From Ephydatia muelleri (taxonomy: Eukaryota; Porifera; Demospongiae; Spongillida; Spongillidae): 64,000 nt of DNA. Below are positions 21,401 to 36,799 of the stretch, piece by piece. Every line of letters begins with the position of its first letter. Positions within the stretch are counted from its first letter, which is position 1. The DNA is taken from positions 5,582,470-5,646,469 of the forward strand of contig JABACO010000006.1 in the NCBI GenBank assembly GCA_013339895.1. Direction: 5' to 3'. The notes beneath the pieces were generated by a model, which searched no databases, had not been told where the DNA came from, and saw only the letters and a list, made by a program, of their open reading frames with translations. A program made the translations under genes and the position numbers.

Positions 21401-22984
21401 TCATCCTGATGCAAGAGTCAGATCAGTCTTCGTCCTCGAAACTGAAGGCACTGAGTTCTACACATGCACTATGCTGTCACGATCAAGCATATATATATAA
21501 GACCCTTAGAGACATCTTCTATATTTCTAAATGTATTTTTAAAAAAGGCCAAAGATGGCTTGATATCATTAACCTGTCTATAGTAGTTTATGATATTGTG
21601 TCACTGTGTATTATAACAATAATGACTGCTATTACGGTATACTATTATAATTCTATTTTAGTGTATTATAAAATAATAATCATCATCATCTCTCTAGTGA
21701 GATCAGTAGCTAGGGCCGTACTGTGTCGTTCCGGGTTAACTGATTAATTTTAGGTGTCATTTTGTGTGTGTTGTACATGTACATGTGAAATTATATTTTA
21801 TTTCAATAATAATAATGATAATAATAATTGCGGCCTTACGCTCTACGTTGTCTTGGACCATCATCTGGATTACAATGTTACAGTTGAGCTTATGGGGGTC
21901 CGTGTCCTCGTTTCCACCGCACCCGTGCTGGTTGGTCCATTCGATGGTCAGAAGAGACTCGCCGCCTCCAGAGTCTTCGCTTCCACTTTGGAAGTATTTC
22001 TGCGGCGGGAAAGCATCGGGGATGGAGGGCGAGTGAGAGTGTCAGATAGTATTATAAATGACCAATGGAAGCGAATTCAAACATCTTTAGGAGTGTATTG
22101 TGTGGCGCAAGAACAAAAGTGTGGGTGTAATTTGACGATCGTAGGTGAAACGCTGGCTTCCCTAGGGGTGTCTTCGGCGCCACCCTCCCCATTCCTTCTT
22201 ATTCTAATACACGCGCTTGTTGCATAAGCTAGCCTTACCATGCGATAAATCTGCTCCTCAGTTGTAAATCCTCTGTTACTCGTGAGACTGTCTCCAGCGT
22301 TGTAGCCACCACGATTGTTATTCTGAATAAGAAAGTGTTCATCGTGCAGATCCTGTACTACATGTACATAATGCATGAACGTAAACAGGTCGCGCTGACA
22401 TATGCCGTGCAAGGCTGTTATACCGGGTTTACATCGCTCTTGCATGCGCTCTGCATATCAAGCGAGCTGCATCTCATTAGAACACAGACTACTTTCTAGC
22501 GTGCAGTCCTCATTATGTATTATCAAAATTACAATGTTCCTAATCCATTTATTGCATAGCGTTAATTAATTGGTTCGGGCCATGCACTACCGTGCAAACA
22601 TGAAATCGCGCTACAGATTTTGATGCATGGACATGGGACTATATAGCCGCGCTTACTTCATTAATTGAACCAGCTGAATGCTGGTGAATAAAAAGACCTT
22701 CAATATTGACTTTACCAATAAAATCCTTTACATTAGAGTGACAATTCTGCGCACATGATGGCGTCAATCTTGTAATCATGCTGCTGCATTATTTAGCCGC
22801 GCGTCCTTGTAGGAGAACGGTAGGGAATATGCCTCACCTGCGAGTCAAACAGTCTGTCGCCGTTATTTCTGTTCGCGCTCTGCTCGTTCAAGCGGTTGTT
22901 GCTACCGCGAGGGTTGTGCATATACACGTCCCCGAGGCACAGCGATACAGCCACACACAGCAGACAAGCGAAGCGCAGTAGCAT
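18475..22984 (-). CDS. DD3-3-like secreted protein, 10 exons, 667 aa
   Basis: Exons (minus): 22984-22838, 22322-22239, 21999-21840, 21086-20892, 20824-20513, 20389-20107, 19839-19777, 19633-19335, 19224-19153, 18863-18475. All junctions are GT-AG, and the sum, 2004 nt, is exactly 668 codons including stop. An N-terminal signal peptide ([18 protein letters not shown]) precedes [16 protein letters not shown], the hallmark start of Dictyostelium DD3-3 and its animal homologues. Further landmarks are [49 protein letters not shown] and the C-terminal [10 protein letters not shown]. No transmembrane helix is seen, so the product is probably secreted. The family's function is not established. It is paired head to head with a second family member. 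The start at 22984 is preferred over an upstream in-frame ATG at 23038 because it begins the signal peptide. Confidence 0.9.
21692..21830 (+). pseudogene. LINE 3' end inside intron 3 of the minus DD3-3 gene
   Basis: The short frame [18 protein letters not shown] ends at 21745-21747, matching the LVR-x-x-x-RAIL C-terminus of the retrotransposon fragments at 143-655. It is followed at about 21807-21829 by an (AAT)n tail. It is antisense to the host gene and confined to its intron. Confidence 0.5.
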
Positions 22985-23309
22985 CCCGAGTGTAATATGC
23001 TTCGCAATGACTATCACGGGAGTATATATCCCTTTCAACTAATGAAGCCATGCTCGCTTTGTCCTTGTAAGGTGGGTATCGTAGTTGTTTTAATTAACGA
23101 AGCCAATTATTTCGGACCGAAATGTTCTTTGTAAACAACTATAAAGCGGTTTTGGTACAGCAGCTGAGTGGCGCTATTGCGCGAAACATGTGCTTAACCG
23201 TTGCCTGCGTTTCCGGTTCGCGAGCTCCTGAAATAGCGCAGCGCGCCGCGCAAAACTTAGTATAGCTCTGTACGTTTGTTTTCCTGCAGAAGTTCGAGTT
23301 CTTGCAAAC
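22985..23309. promoter_or_regulatory. 325-bp bidirectional promoter region between two DD3-3-like genes
   Basis: The start codons at 22984 (-) and 23310 (+) face away from each other. A TATATA element (23023-23029) lies about 40 bp upstream of the minus start. On the plus side a GC-rich block (GCGCAGCGCGCCGCGCAAAA, about 23236-23255) precedes TTAGTATAGC. Shared regulation of the pair is an inference from spacing. Confidence 0.5.
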
Positions 23310-28318
<5,009 letters not shown>

Positions 28319-28327
28319 GTAATGGGG

Positions 28328-28548
28328 CTGGGGGGGAGGGAGGGGGAGGGAGGGGGAGGGAGGGGGGGGAGGGGAGGAGGGAGGGGGGGAGGGAGGGGGA
28401 GGGGGGAGGAGGGGGAGGGAGGGGGAGGGAGGGGAGGGGGGGGAGGGAGGGAGGGAGGGGGAGGGAGGGGGAGGGAGGGGGGAGGGGGAGGGAGGGAGGG
28501 GGAGGGAGGGGGAGGGGGGGGAGGGAGGGGGAGGGAGGGAGGGAGGAA
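28328..28548 (+). repeat. G-rich tandem tract (GGGGGAGGGA)n just 3' of a stop codon
   Basis: About 220 bases of almost pure G/A with dense runs of three or more Gs begin 10 bases after the stop of the plus DD3-3 gene. On the sense strand this would lie in the 3' UTR or at the transcript end and has strong G-quadruplex potential. Confidence 0.9.
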
Positions 28549-29094
28549 TTGGGTTCTGAGCGAGGAGAGAGCTTAAGGACTGGGGAGAGGGATAAATTTA
28601 GTTGTAGGAAGAAGGTAATTATCTGGAAAGTAGTGAGTATGGTCTTATGAGGTGTACTCATGTAGTTGTGGTTGACATGGAGATGCTTCTTCCTCATGTG
28701 CTACGACAGCAGACACAAGATGAAAAAGACATTTTCAAAGGCCCAGCCATTCAGTCTGGAACACAAGATGTCTGACTACTAAGTCTGAGAGGAGGCACTT
28801 TATTTTTATTTAGAGACTTTCTAGCATAGTGCAGCATGTAGTGACCGCTAGTTAATCGTGCCTAGTGTTTCTATGGAAACCACTGCATCAGTTACCCACT
28901 GATTGTAGTAATCCATTACAATGTTTAACGGCTTGTTTTGAGTGCTCCTTGGGTTTGCGTGGGGTTAATTGAGTTGTGTTGCTTGTGCACAAATTATGTA
29001 TGACACATCATAATGATATGTATTTAGATTTTGGATTAATACTCTGACTAAATGAATAGCATCATACCAGTAGTCTAGATACTGTGATGTGATA

Positions 29095-29176
29095 TACCGG
29101 GTGTCCACGAAAGAACGCAATGCTTTTGAACGGGAATAACATTTGATAGATTGCGTTCTTTCGTGGACACCCGGTA
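29095..29176. mobile_element. 78-bp hairpin MITE with TA flanks
   Basis: Inverted repeats CCGGGTGTCCACGAAAGAAC (starting 29097) and its complement (ending 29174) surround about 25 bp. TA lies on both sides (29095-29096 and 29175-29176). TA duplication plus a GGGTGTCC-type terminus is typical of Tc1/mariner-derived MITEs. Confidence 0.75.
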
Positions 29177-29199
29177 TTACCACCTTCCAATTTGTCTAC

Positions 29200-32100
29200 G
29201 ATCCTATTAGGCACAAATGAACTGCTCTGACTGATGATCAGAAGGATAATATAGCTCTTCCAAAATTGCATGTGAGTGATTAAGCTTGGTCCTATTCATA
29301 TGTAAGAGCAGTGGCTGTGTTGTTTACAAAATGTTCAGCTTCGCTACGTAACAAGCCATCCATCAGGTGAAGGTTCCCTGTCTATTTTCAACAGTATTTC
29401 TTTCTTTTCTGTCCCCAGGACTGCTTTAGGTGTTCGATAGCTACATGTATATAAGATGGGGAGACAACGTCTATGATAAGAACACCAAACAACACCTAGC
29501 CATGAAAACCATGCAGAGGAGGTTTTAGGTGGTCCAAACCATCCTTTCCCGGCCTACTTTCACCTTCCCCCCACCCCACCCCACAATACACACCCTATAT
29601 TCATAGAAGATCTGTAATGTCCCCATGCAATTGACCAGTAGTCATGAATGAATCTTAATAATTCATGTGGCACGTACAAAAAAAAAGAAATACATCAGCT
29701 TAATACAAATACCTACATGTGACATTCTATGTCATCCAGAACCTTTCAGCACCAATGCTGCTATCAAGTACCTAGTTTCTGTTACATCAAGCCCTCTCCT
29801 GATGAGAGAGTTTTCTCACACATCACAAGGCATGGGAGGGCCCCACATTGGGTCATATCTTTGTAGTGGTCGCACCTTTCTTTGAGAAAGTTATAAATCT
29901 GGTGCTGGTTGAGGAAGAGGTGCAGGTCTACACTTGTGGTCTTTCTGCTTGATCAGAGACAGAGGCCAATTGAACTCTCACAGCAGGATCATCGGAACAG
30001 CTTGTTCATGGTCATCAGCCACTGACGAACTTAGAGTTGGAATGCACCTAATGATGGAATAAAGGAGACATCTAGGAAGGAAGAGATAGAGTAATCCATA
30101 GAATGGACTCCACATCTCAAGCAGTGACTGATGCTCGTGAGCAAGCTGTTCCAATGATCCTGCTGCAGGAGTTCAACTGGCCTCTGTCATTTACAGTTTC
30201 AAGTGTTATTGCTGAAACTAGTGATGTAATCTCGAAATTTGGTCTTTATAATTGCAAGAGGGAAATGCTGCGAAATTAATTCGCTCCAGACTGTGCCCTC
30301 GATCACTAATTAATCAAATTACATACAGTACCGCAATTCAATGATCCATGCGTAACTTTCCGAATCCAGTAATTTTCGAAGCAGTAGAGACAGGCCTCAC
30401 TGTCGTATCCTCAATGAGACAGTATCCACCTTGCCATCAAGTGCCACACGTATATACATGTATAGATGTAGAAAGCTCTGTCGAACTTCTATATCTGCAT
30501 ACATTCAATCTCCTCCTTTTTACACCTCTATGATTACGAGGGGGAGGAGTGGGTGGAGACACTTGCCTCAGGGGTAGTACTCTATGCTTATATAATATAT
30601 TACATGATATACGGAATTGCACAGCAAGAGTCTTTCCAAATAGCAATGCATCACTACAAATACTAATCCAGTTAATCACTCACGTGTTAGCAATTACAGT
30701 TAGTTCATACATTTGTGACTAAATGTGAGCTCAATACATGGTGATGACAATGACTACCACACTGGGTCCATTGATTTTGAGTTGTACTGAATGATATGGT
30801 AGATTTAAACTTTCTGAAACTATCTTATAATCCACACACTATGGTGTGGGATAGTATCAGTTTGCATTCAGTCGCAGCAAATTAACGTAATGTGCTTTAA
30901 AACAGATATACTACCCCATTAGACTAAGATAACATTCAAGTTCAACATAAGTGCTCTTTTCATGTTCAGGCTGCAAGATAATAGTTATAGTATTAAAGTG
31001 TGATGTCAATGTTACCAGGTAAACTAATGTTATGAGACGATTGACATCATTATGATCTACTAATCATATATACACTGTAGACTGTTTTTGATCATTTGCA
31101 TGCATTTCGAGTCAGCAACGGCTATAGGGTTGAATTCATACTACTACAGACACAATAATCATGGACCAGTCTAGCATTTTACAATCGCAACAAATAGCAT
31201 TATTGTCTATTCACTTGCATAGAGCTATAGACAATTTCTAGCGTGGCGCTTAATCCAATTCACTAGGTGGAATCCATATATATTTCTATCCACCTGATAA
31301 GCATTGAATTTAAGGTTATCCGATTCTATATAGAAGGGCATTGTCTAATAAATCCAATTTTTGACAATGCTATAGGCCAGTATATCATGCACCTTTGTAG
31401 ATCGTAATTCGGTGCATCGTTCAAGACATGCACAGGTTAGTATGCCATGGCTTTGCTGTTTCAGGTGCACAATACACTGTAAATCAGTTAAGAAAAGGCA
31501 GGACCATAAAGATTAATGATGCATGTTCTACAACTCTCGAGTCCATTCCATTGTAAACACTTTTCTTTGCGGAGGTTTCATGCGACTGGTACATGTAGCA
31601 GGTAGAGAGCAAGGGAATAGCTCATTTGAGGAGCATAAGGACAGAAAATGCCTGTAAATAGAAAGAGTGTAATAAATCGCGTAAAACTACGCCAGGCAGT
31701 TGGATCACGCGGTGAACTCCACACATCGGTAGAGGCAGCAACGATGGTGGGTCGATGCATCACCATCAACCAGACATGTCCAACTGACGCCTCTGATGGC
31801 ATTATTCTGCTCTCCACTGTATCGACAACACAGAAAGTTCACATTTCTACAGAGTACATTCAACCAACTCTGAGCATGGCCTGCATGCACGCTTCGTTGG
31901 CAGCAAGCCCAGTGTATTAAGTACGGGATGGACCTCGTTTGAGTAGCTATAATGAATTCAGATCATGTGTATCCGCCAGTATCAATTGCTAATTTAATGT
32001 TCACGAAATAACACGTACATTTATGCACATTACTCGTGTACTAAAAGGCATATTTATTCATTCATTCACAAAATCATGGTGAAAGTTAGCTTGCATCTTT

Positions 32101-32430
32101 TCATATTGCAAATTTCATCATAAGGTTGGCGCCAATTGGGGTTGGAAGTTTACGGAACTAATCGCTTGTATAACAGGTGTGGCCTCCAAAGCATAATACC
32201 TTATAGTTGTCACGAAAATATTGTCCACTCGGCTGAGAATGAATTATATCCTAGGTCAGAAAATTTTGATCCGGTGACAAAATATTTTAATCTTTAAAAA
32301 ATCTATTTCCATCCTTAATTTAGGATGGGAATCTTTCATCTAAACAGCGCTATCTAGTTAGTCGTTATATGTTTGTTTTTGTCCAAAGCAAAACCACTGT
32401 TTAGGCTTTGTTTCAAAGTTCGTTCACAAT
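29200..32430. other. Gene-poor stretch
   Basis: Only short frames without domain signal, including 31648-31920 (+, 90 codons), which I do not recognise. AT-rich, with no tRNA or repeat array seen. Confidence 0.4.
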
Positions 32431-32439
32431 AATGCCGCT

Positions 32440-33615
32440 TATGATAAAAGTCGGGATAATGCAGAAGGAAAGAGCAAGAAGCTTACTGGTAAGAAGGGAA
32501 TCGTTACGAAGATCACTAAGGAGAGCCACGCACGCAACTTCACCATACAATAAGACACAGGAGCTACTAGCATAGAATCAACTCAAGCATAGGTAAAGTG
32601 GGTGGTACATCGGTAGAGAGCCTTCGTGCAAAGAACAAAAAACGTACTCCTGTGGTTGTTGAGAGTGATTCAGAGAGACCTGGCAGTGACAGTGATACAG
32701 ATGATGGTACCAGTGAGACAGAAGAAGAAAGGGAGGACAGTGTGCAAAGAATTAAGATCCGGAAGAAGCACATTATTGGAATACTCATGGCTGAGACCAT
32801 CTTAGTGTTGACCCTACAGTTAATGCCTTCACAGGGATTACTGAACTGAAGTGGGGAACTACTCTAGAGGGTGCTGAGAAGAGTATGGAGTATTACTTGT
32901 ACATTATGTTCCTATGGACTCTATTCTTCTATTTGGATTGTACCAAAATCATCCTCCTATAGGTAAAAAGAAAGCACCTTTGTCAAAAGGAGAGCTTATA
33001 AAGTGGCTTGGTATTAGATTGGTAATGGCTGTTGAACCAAAGAGGGGACCACTTCCAGCATATTGGAAATCAGAGAGTGATGCGTGTGTAGTATCAATTA
33101 TGAGGGTTGCTTTGGTATGAAACTGTCAAGGTTCACAGATACAACCACGGTGCAGTACACAAAAATGATACCAAGGCCAGTTATAGTGGAGAAGTTCTTT
33201 GAGTTTTTTTTTGACAATTGATGTGCATGATCATTACAGACAACACTGCGCCACAGCATTTAGTATGCAGAGCTGTGCAGAGTCTGCATACCAACCATAT
33301 GCAGATGAGTATCATTGAAGTGTTCATATGCAGACGTCTGCATATGAACACTTCAATGATACTCATCTGCATATGGTTGGTATGCAGGACTCTGCACAAC
33401 CCTGCATACTAAATGCTGTGGCGCAGTGCAAGGCTCACTTGCAATTGAAAGAGAGTGGATAACTCATACATGGTGGTACAGAACATTAGGGACCGTATTT
33501 GGTACATGTCAACAGATAGCGTCGCCTCAGCGCAGGATGTGCTATATCAAATGGAATGAAGACCGCATGTACAGGCTTACCGACCACAAAATAGGAGGCC
33601 ACTGTAGCTGAGCTG
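32440..33615 (+). pseudogene. piggyBac-type transposase pseudogene, split by a MITE
   Basis: An acidic N-terminal part (SDSERPGSDSDTDDGTSETE) is followed, in a second frame, by MDSILLFGLYQNHPPIGKKK and ELIKWLGIRLVMAVEPKRGP, the PGBD/DDE_Tnp_1_7 opening block. Another frame gives SRFTDTTTVQYTKMI and a decayed DVHDHYRQ. The 185-bp palindrome intervenes, and the frame resumes as GSLAIEREWITHTWWYRTLG, the block that normally follows xDxHNxxRQ in piggyBac-like proteins. Several frameshifts and the missing middle catalytic region mark it as dead. Confidence 0.65.
33244..33428. mobile_element. 185-bp near-perfect palindromic MITE, CACTA-like ends, 3-bp duplication
   Basis: The ends are CACTGCGCCACAGCATTTAG and its reverse complement; the centre is at about 33336 (CAGACGTCTG). 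The flanks are CAA on both sides (33241-33243 and 33429-33431). Removing the palindrome and one CAA joins HDHYRQ to GSLAIEREW in frame in the piggyBac-like sequence. CACTG termini with a 3-bp target duplication fit the CMC/EnSpm (CACTA) superfamily. Confidence 0.8.
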
Positions 33616-35505
33616 TCAACTTCGTAACTATCGCATCGTATCTGCGTCGAATTGGACGCCAGAGTGTCTCTGAATGTCACCACTGTGCAGGTCATGGCCA
33701 GCAATTGCGGACATGAATTATTTGAATTCCGTAATACGCGTAATAAAATTATTGAACATGGAGTCTATGGGTAATATCTATCAATCGCGCACAGTTTAGT
33801 ACCAAAGACTTGTAGTAAAGTTTATAAACCTAAGTATGATACAGCGACAAATAACACATTGTTTGCATATCTTCTGTTCTGTAAAAATTTGTCCCCATCA
33901 ATTTCAAAATGGGGTTTTGTTTTACTGCATACATTTAATGGCTGGCATACGTTTGATCACTATTTTCCTTTCCTATTTTACCGCGTGGACGATCTATTGA
34001 AGATTATAAAGTGGATTCTGAAGCCAAAAGCTATTCCATATTTATATGTGCAAATAGTATATCTACCCCATGTGCACGTCTATTTCTAGATTCAAGTATG
34101 TGAATTCTAGTACCCCGTTCAAACCATAAATTATTAATAATGAATTAAACGTCATAACGTTGCCCAAGCACTCCTCAAAGCCTTGCTTCTTGTACGATAC
34201 TACATACCACTACCCGGCCACTCTCAGACATGGCAGCATACATGCACGACCCCGGTCGTGTGTCCGTGGAGTATGTTGAACGATGTTTCCTAGCTTGGTA
34301 CGTTTTGTCATTGCCAGAAATTTCGGACATCGACCCATAACTCTGGCTAGGAATTGAATATCAAACTTCTATTTTCACCGTTACAATAGTATATGTAAGC
34401 TAAGATTATCAAAACATAAAAACAGCTAATTATTAAATCAATTAATTAACGTTCTTTACAACAAAAAAATTTATTTTAAGTACCTGTATGAGTAGAGAGT
34501 TATTTGTCGTATAAATATCTCTTTTAGTATAATTTTTAGTTTCGATTCCGTGTATTGATTGTTACGCATGCGCATTGCGGGCACCGTCATCGCGTTACTA
34601 AAATGGCTCTTACATCACTCCCGATGGGGACCAGATACCTGACTTTCTAGTCCCCAGACTCGTGTAGCCCCTCCTTCCATTCTTTGTTTTTTGTTTATCC
34701 CCCTCTCCCCCCGGTACGTTTCTTGAGTTCGAAGCTCTTTTCGTACGTGTAGGCTCGCCATCTCATGGTAATGGCCATCTTTGGTTTGAAACCGATATAC
34801 GGACGTACGTGCTAGGTGCGCCTTCATTGGAAGACCTTTATCGGGCGACGGGGCTGAGAATTTGACCTCCGGAGTGGCCGCGAAAAGGGTGGATCGGACT
34901 AGGCATGCAGGTCAAGCTATGGTTGTTGCGCACATGTACAGCACCTATGCACCTGTGGACACATCAATATAGGGTTACTGGATAGTGGGCAAACCACTTA
35001 CTGTTGACATCTCTTCCTGATGTGGAAAATTGTGATGAGGTTAATCCCGCCTGCAGCAGTTGCCAGCCAGTTGATAAACATACATTACATCACTGTCACC
35101 TTGTGGGTATGGTTAAATGCAGAAAAGATATCCAGCAAGATTATCATTGCACAGCTCTTTGCTGACATGCATGACTAAATGCAAAATTCTAGTGCATAAT
35201 GCTTCGCATGGTCTCACCCAAGGGTCCCATGTACAGTGTGCAGACAGCACTGAGGGTCCCAGTGTTTTGTTGCTCCCCAACACAACCAAACCTTTAGAAG
35301 GATACCAGTCCCACACCAATAGATAAGCAAGTACATGACATCACTCCTACCCTTAAAACTCCCTTCAGATCAGGAATCATAAGGTTTCACACCCACATAC
35401 ACACACACACACCCACACACACACACATACACATAAACACACATCGATACACGCACATACGACACACATGCACATACAACACACATGCGTGCATGCACAC
35501 ATGCA

Positions 35506-35548
<43 letters not shown>

Positions 35549-36015
35549 ACACACACACACACTGGATTAATATAGGTACTATTCTAAAGAGAGGCTGTAG
35601 GGAAATAGCCCCGAACGCTAGATAGACTGACAGTTATATAATGAGGTTAGCAAATAATGCACACCACTACACCATAAAGTCCTATGTTCTAATGCAGCGA
35701 TTATACACCACATTCTAATACTACATAGTCCTTATTCCACAGAGGCATCAGCAGTGGGAACCATACAATTTGGGAACGTGATGATTTCCAATAGCTATGG
35801 TGTCTGGGAGGTCGCTGTCAGCTCCTACTGTACATAAAACTATTGTGCCGCTTATCACGTGATTGATGCTGGCCAATATTGGCTTGTCCCTGTCGCTGTG
35901 TCTGTCAGCTTCAAAATGATATTTTGTATAGAACAACGGAAATGTAGATACGTACGCAAGGAATTGTAGTTGGTTATGTACTTCGTACCTGGCGATGATC
36001 TGGCAAATATATATA
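33616..36015. other. No gene supported; CA-rich microsatellite near the end
   Basis: A compound (AC)n tract spans about 35395-35560. The block AGCTATGGTTGTTGCGCACA (about 34916) has a diverged second copy at about 36986-37010 (AGCTATGGTTGCTACGCACA). Remaining ORFs are short and unsupported. Confidence 0.4.
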
Positions 36016-36788
36016 TGGAACGTTCTATACGAAAATGGGTCTTGTGGATTTCATTTTATAACATAAAATTTAAATTGATATTAACGCTATCGGGTTCCTA
36101 CTTTTAACACCACATACCACACCATTACTATATGTGAAAATCCATTTTGGTGTCTTACACATGCGGGGTACCGACGTTTCAAGGTACGATACCCCGTAGG
36201 GTTCAAAACGGCCACATCTTCAGGTAGGAGTGTCCAAATCGGTTCAAAATAGGTACCTATGTAGAAGGGTCCTACCACTATTGATTCGTTCTGTTCGTTT
36301 AATTTTTGCTTTATCCGTTGTGGAGATACAAGTGTGCAAAGAAATTGCATATTTCCCGGGCGTTACGCGCCATTAACGTATTACGAGGACGTCCTCGAAG
36401 CCAGTCGTAATATGTTCATGGCGCGTAACGCCCGGGAAATATGCAATTTCTTTGCACACTTGTATCTCCACAATGGATAAAGCAAAAATTAACGAACAGA
36501 ATAAATCAATAGTGGTAGGACCCTTCTACATAGGTACCTATTTTGAACCGATTTGGACACTCCTACCTGAAGATGTGGCCGTTTTGAACCCTACGGGGTA
36601 TCCTACCTTGAAACTTCGGTACCCCGCATGTGTAAGACACCCAAATGGATTTTCACATATAGTAATGGTGTGGTATGTTGTGTTACAAATAGGAACCTGA
36701 TAGCGTTAATATTTCGGAAGATATATCGATTTAAATTTTATCTTATAAAATGAAATCCACAAGACCCATTTTCGCATAGAACGTTCCA
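36016..36788. mobile_element. 773-bp foldback element with TA flanks
   Basis: The ends TGGAACGTTCTATACGAAAA and (complement) ...ACGTTCCA pair with each other. Pairing continues with a few mismatches and indels to a centre near 36395 (CCCGGGCGTTACGCGCCAT against ATGGCGCGTAACGCCCGGG). Both arms translate to nearly the same 85-residue frame in opposite directions, which is a by-product of the symmetry. TA precedes and follows. No transposase is present, so it is non-autonomous, possibly Tc1/mariner-related. Confidence 0.75.
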
Positions 36789-36799
36789 TATGATATCGC

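Noticed and set aside
36087..36700. Two similar ~85-codon ORFs as a divergent gene pair
   Set aside because: They are the two arms of one palindromic element; similarity follows from symmetry and neither has a homologue I recognise.
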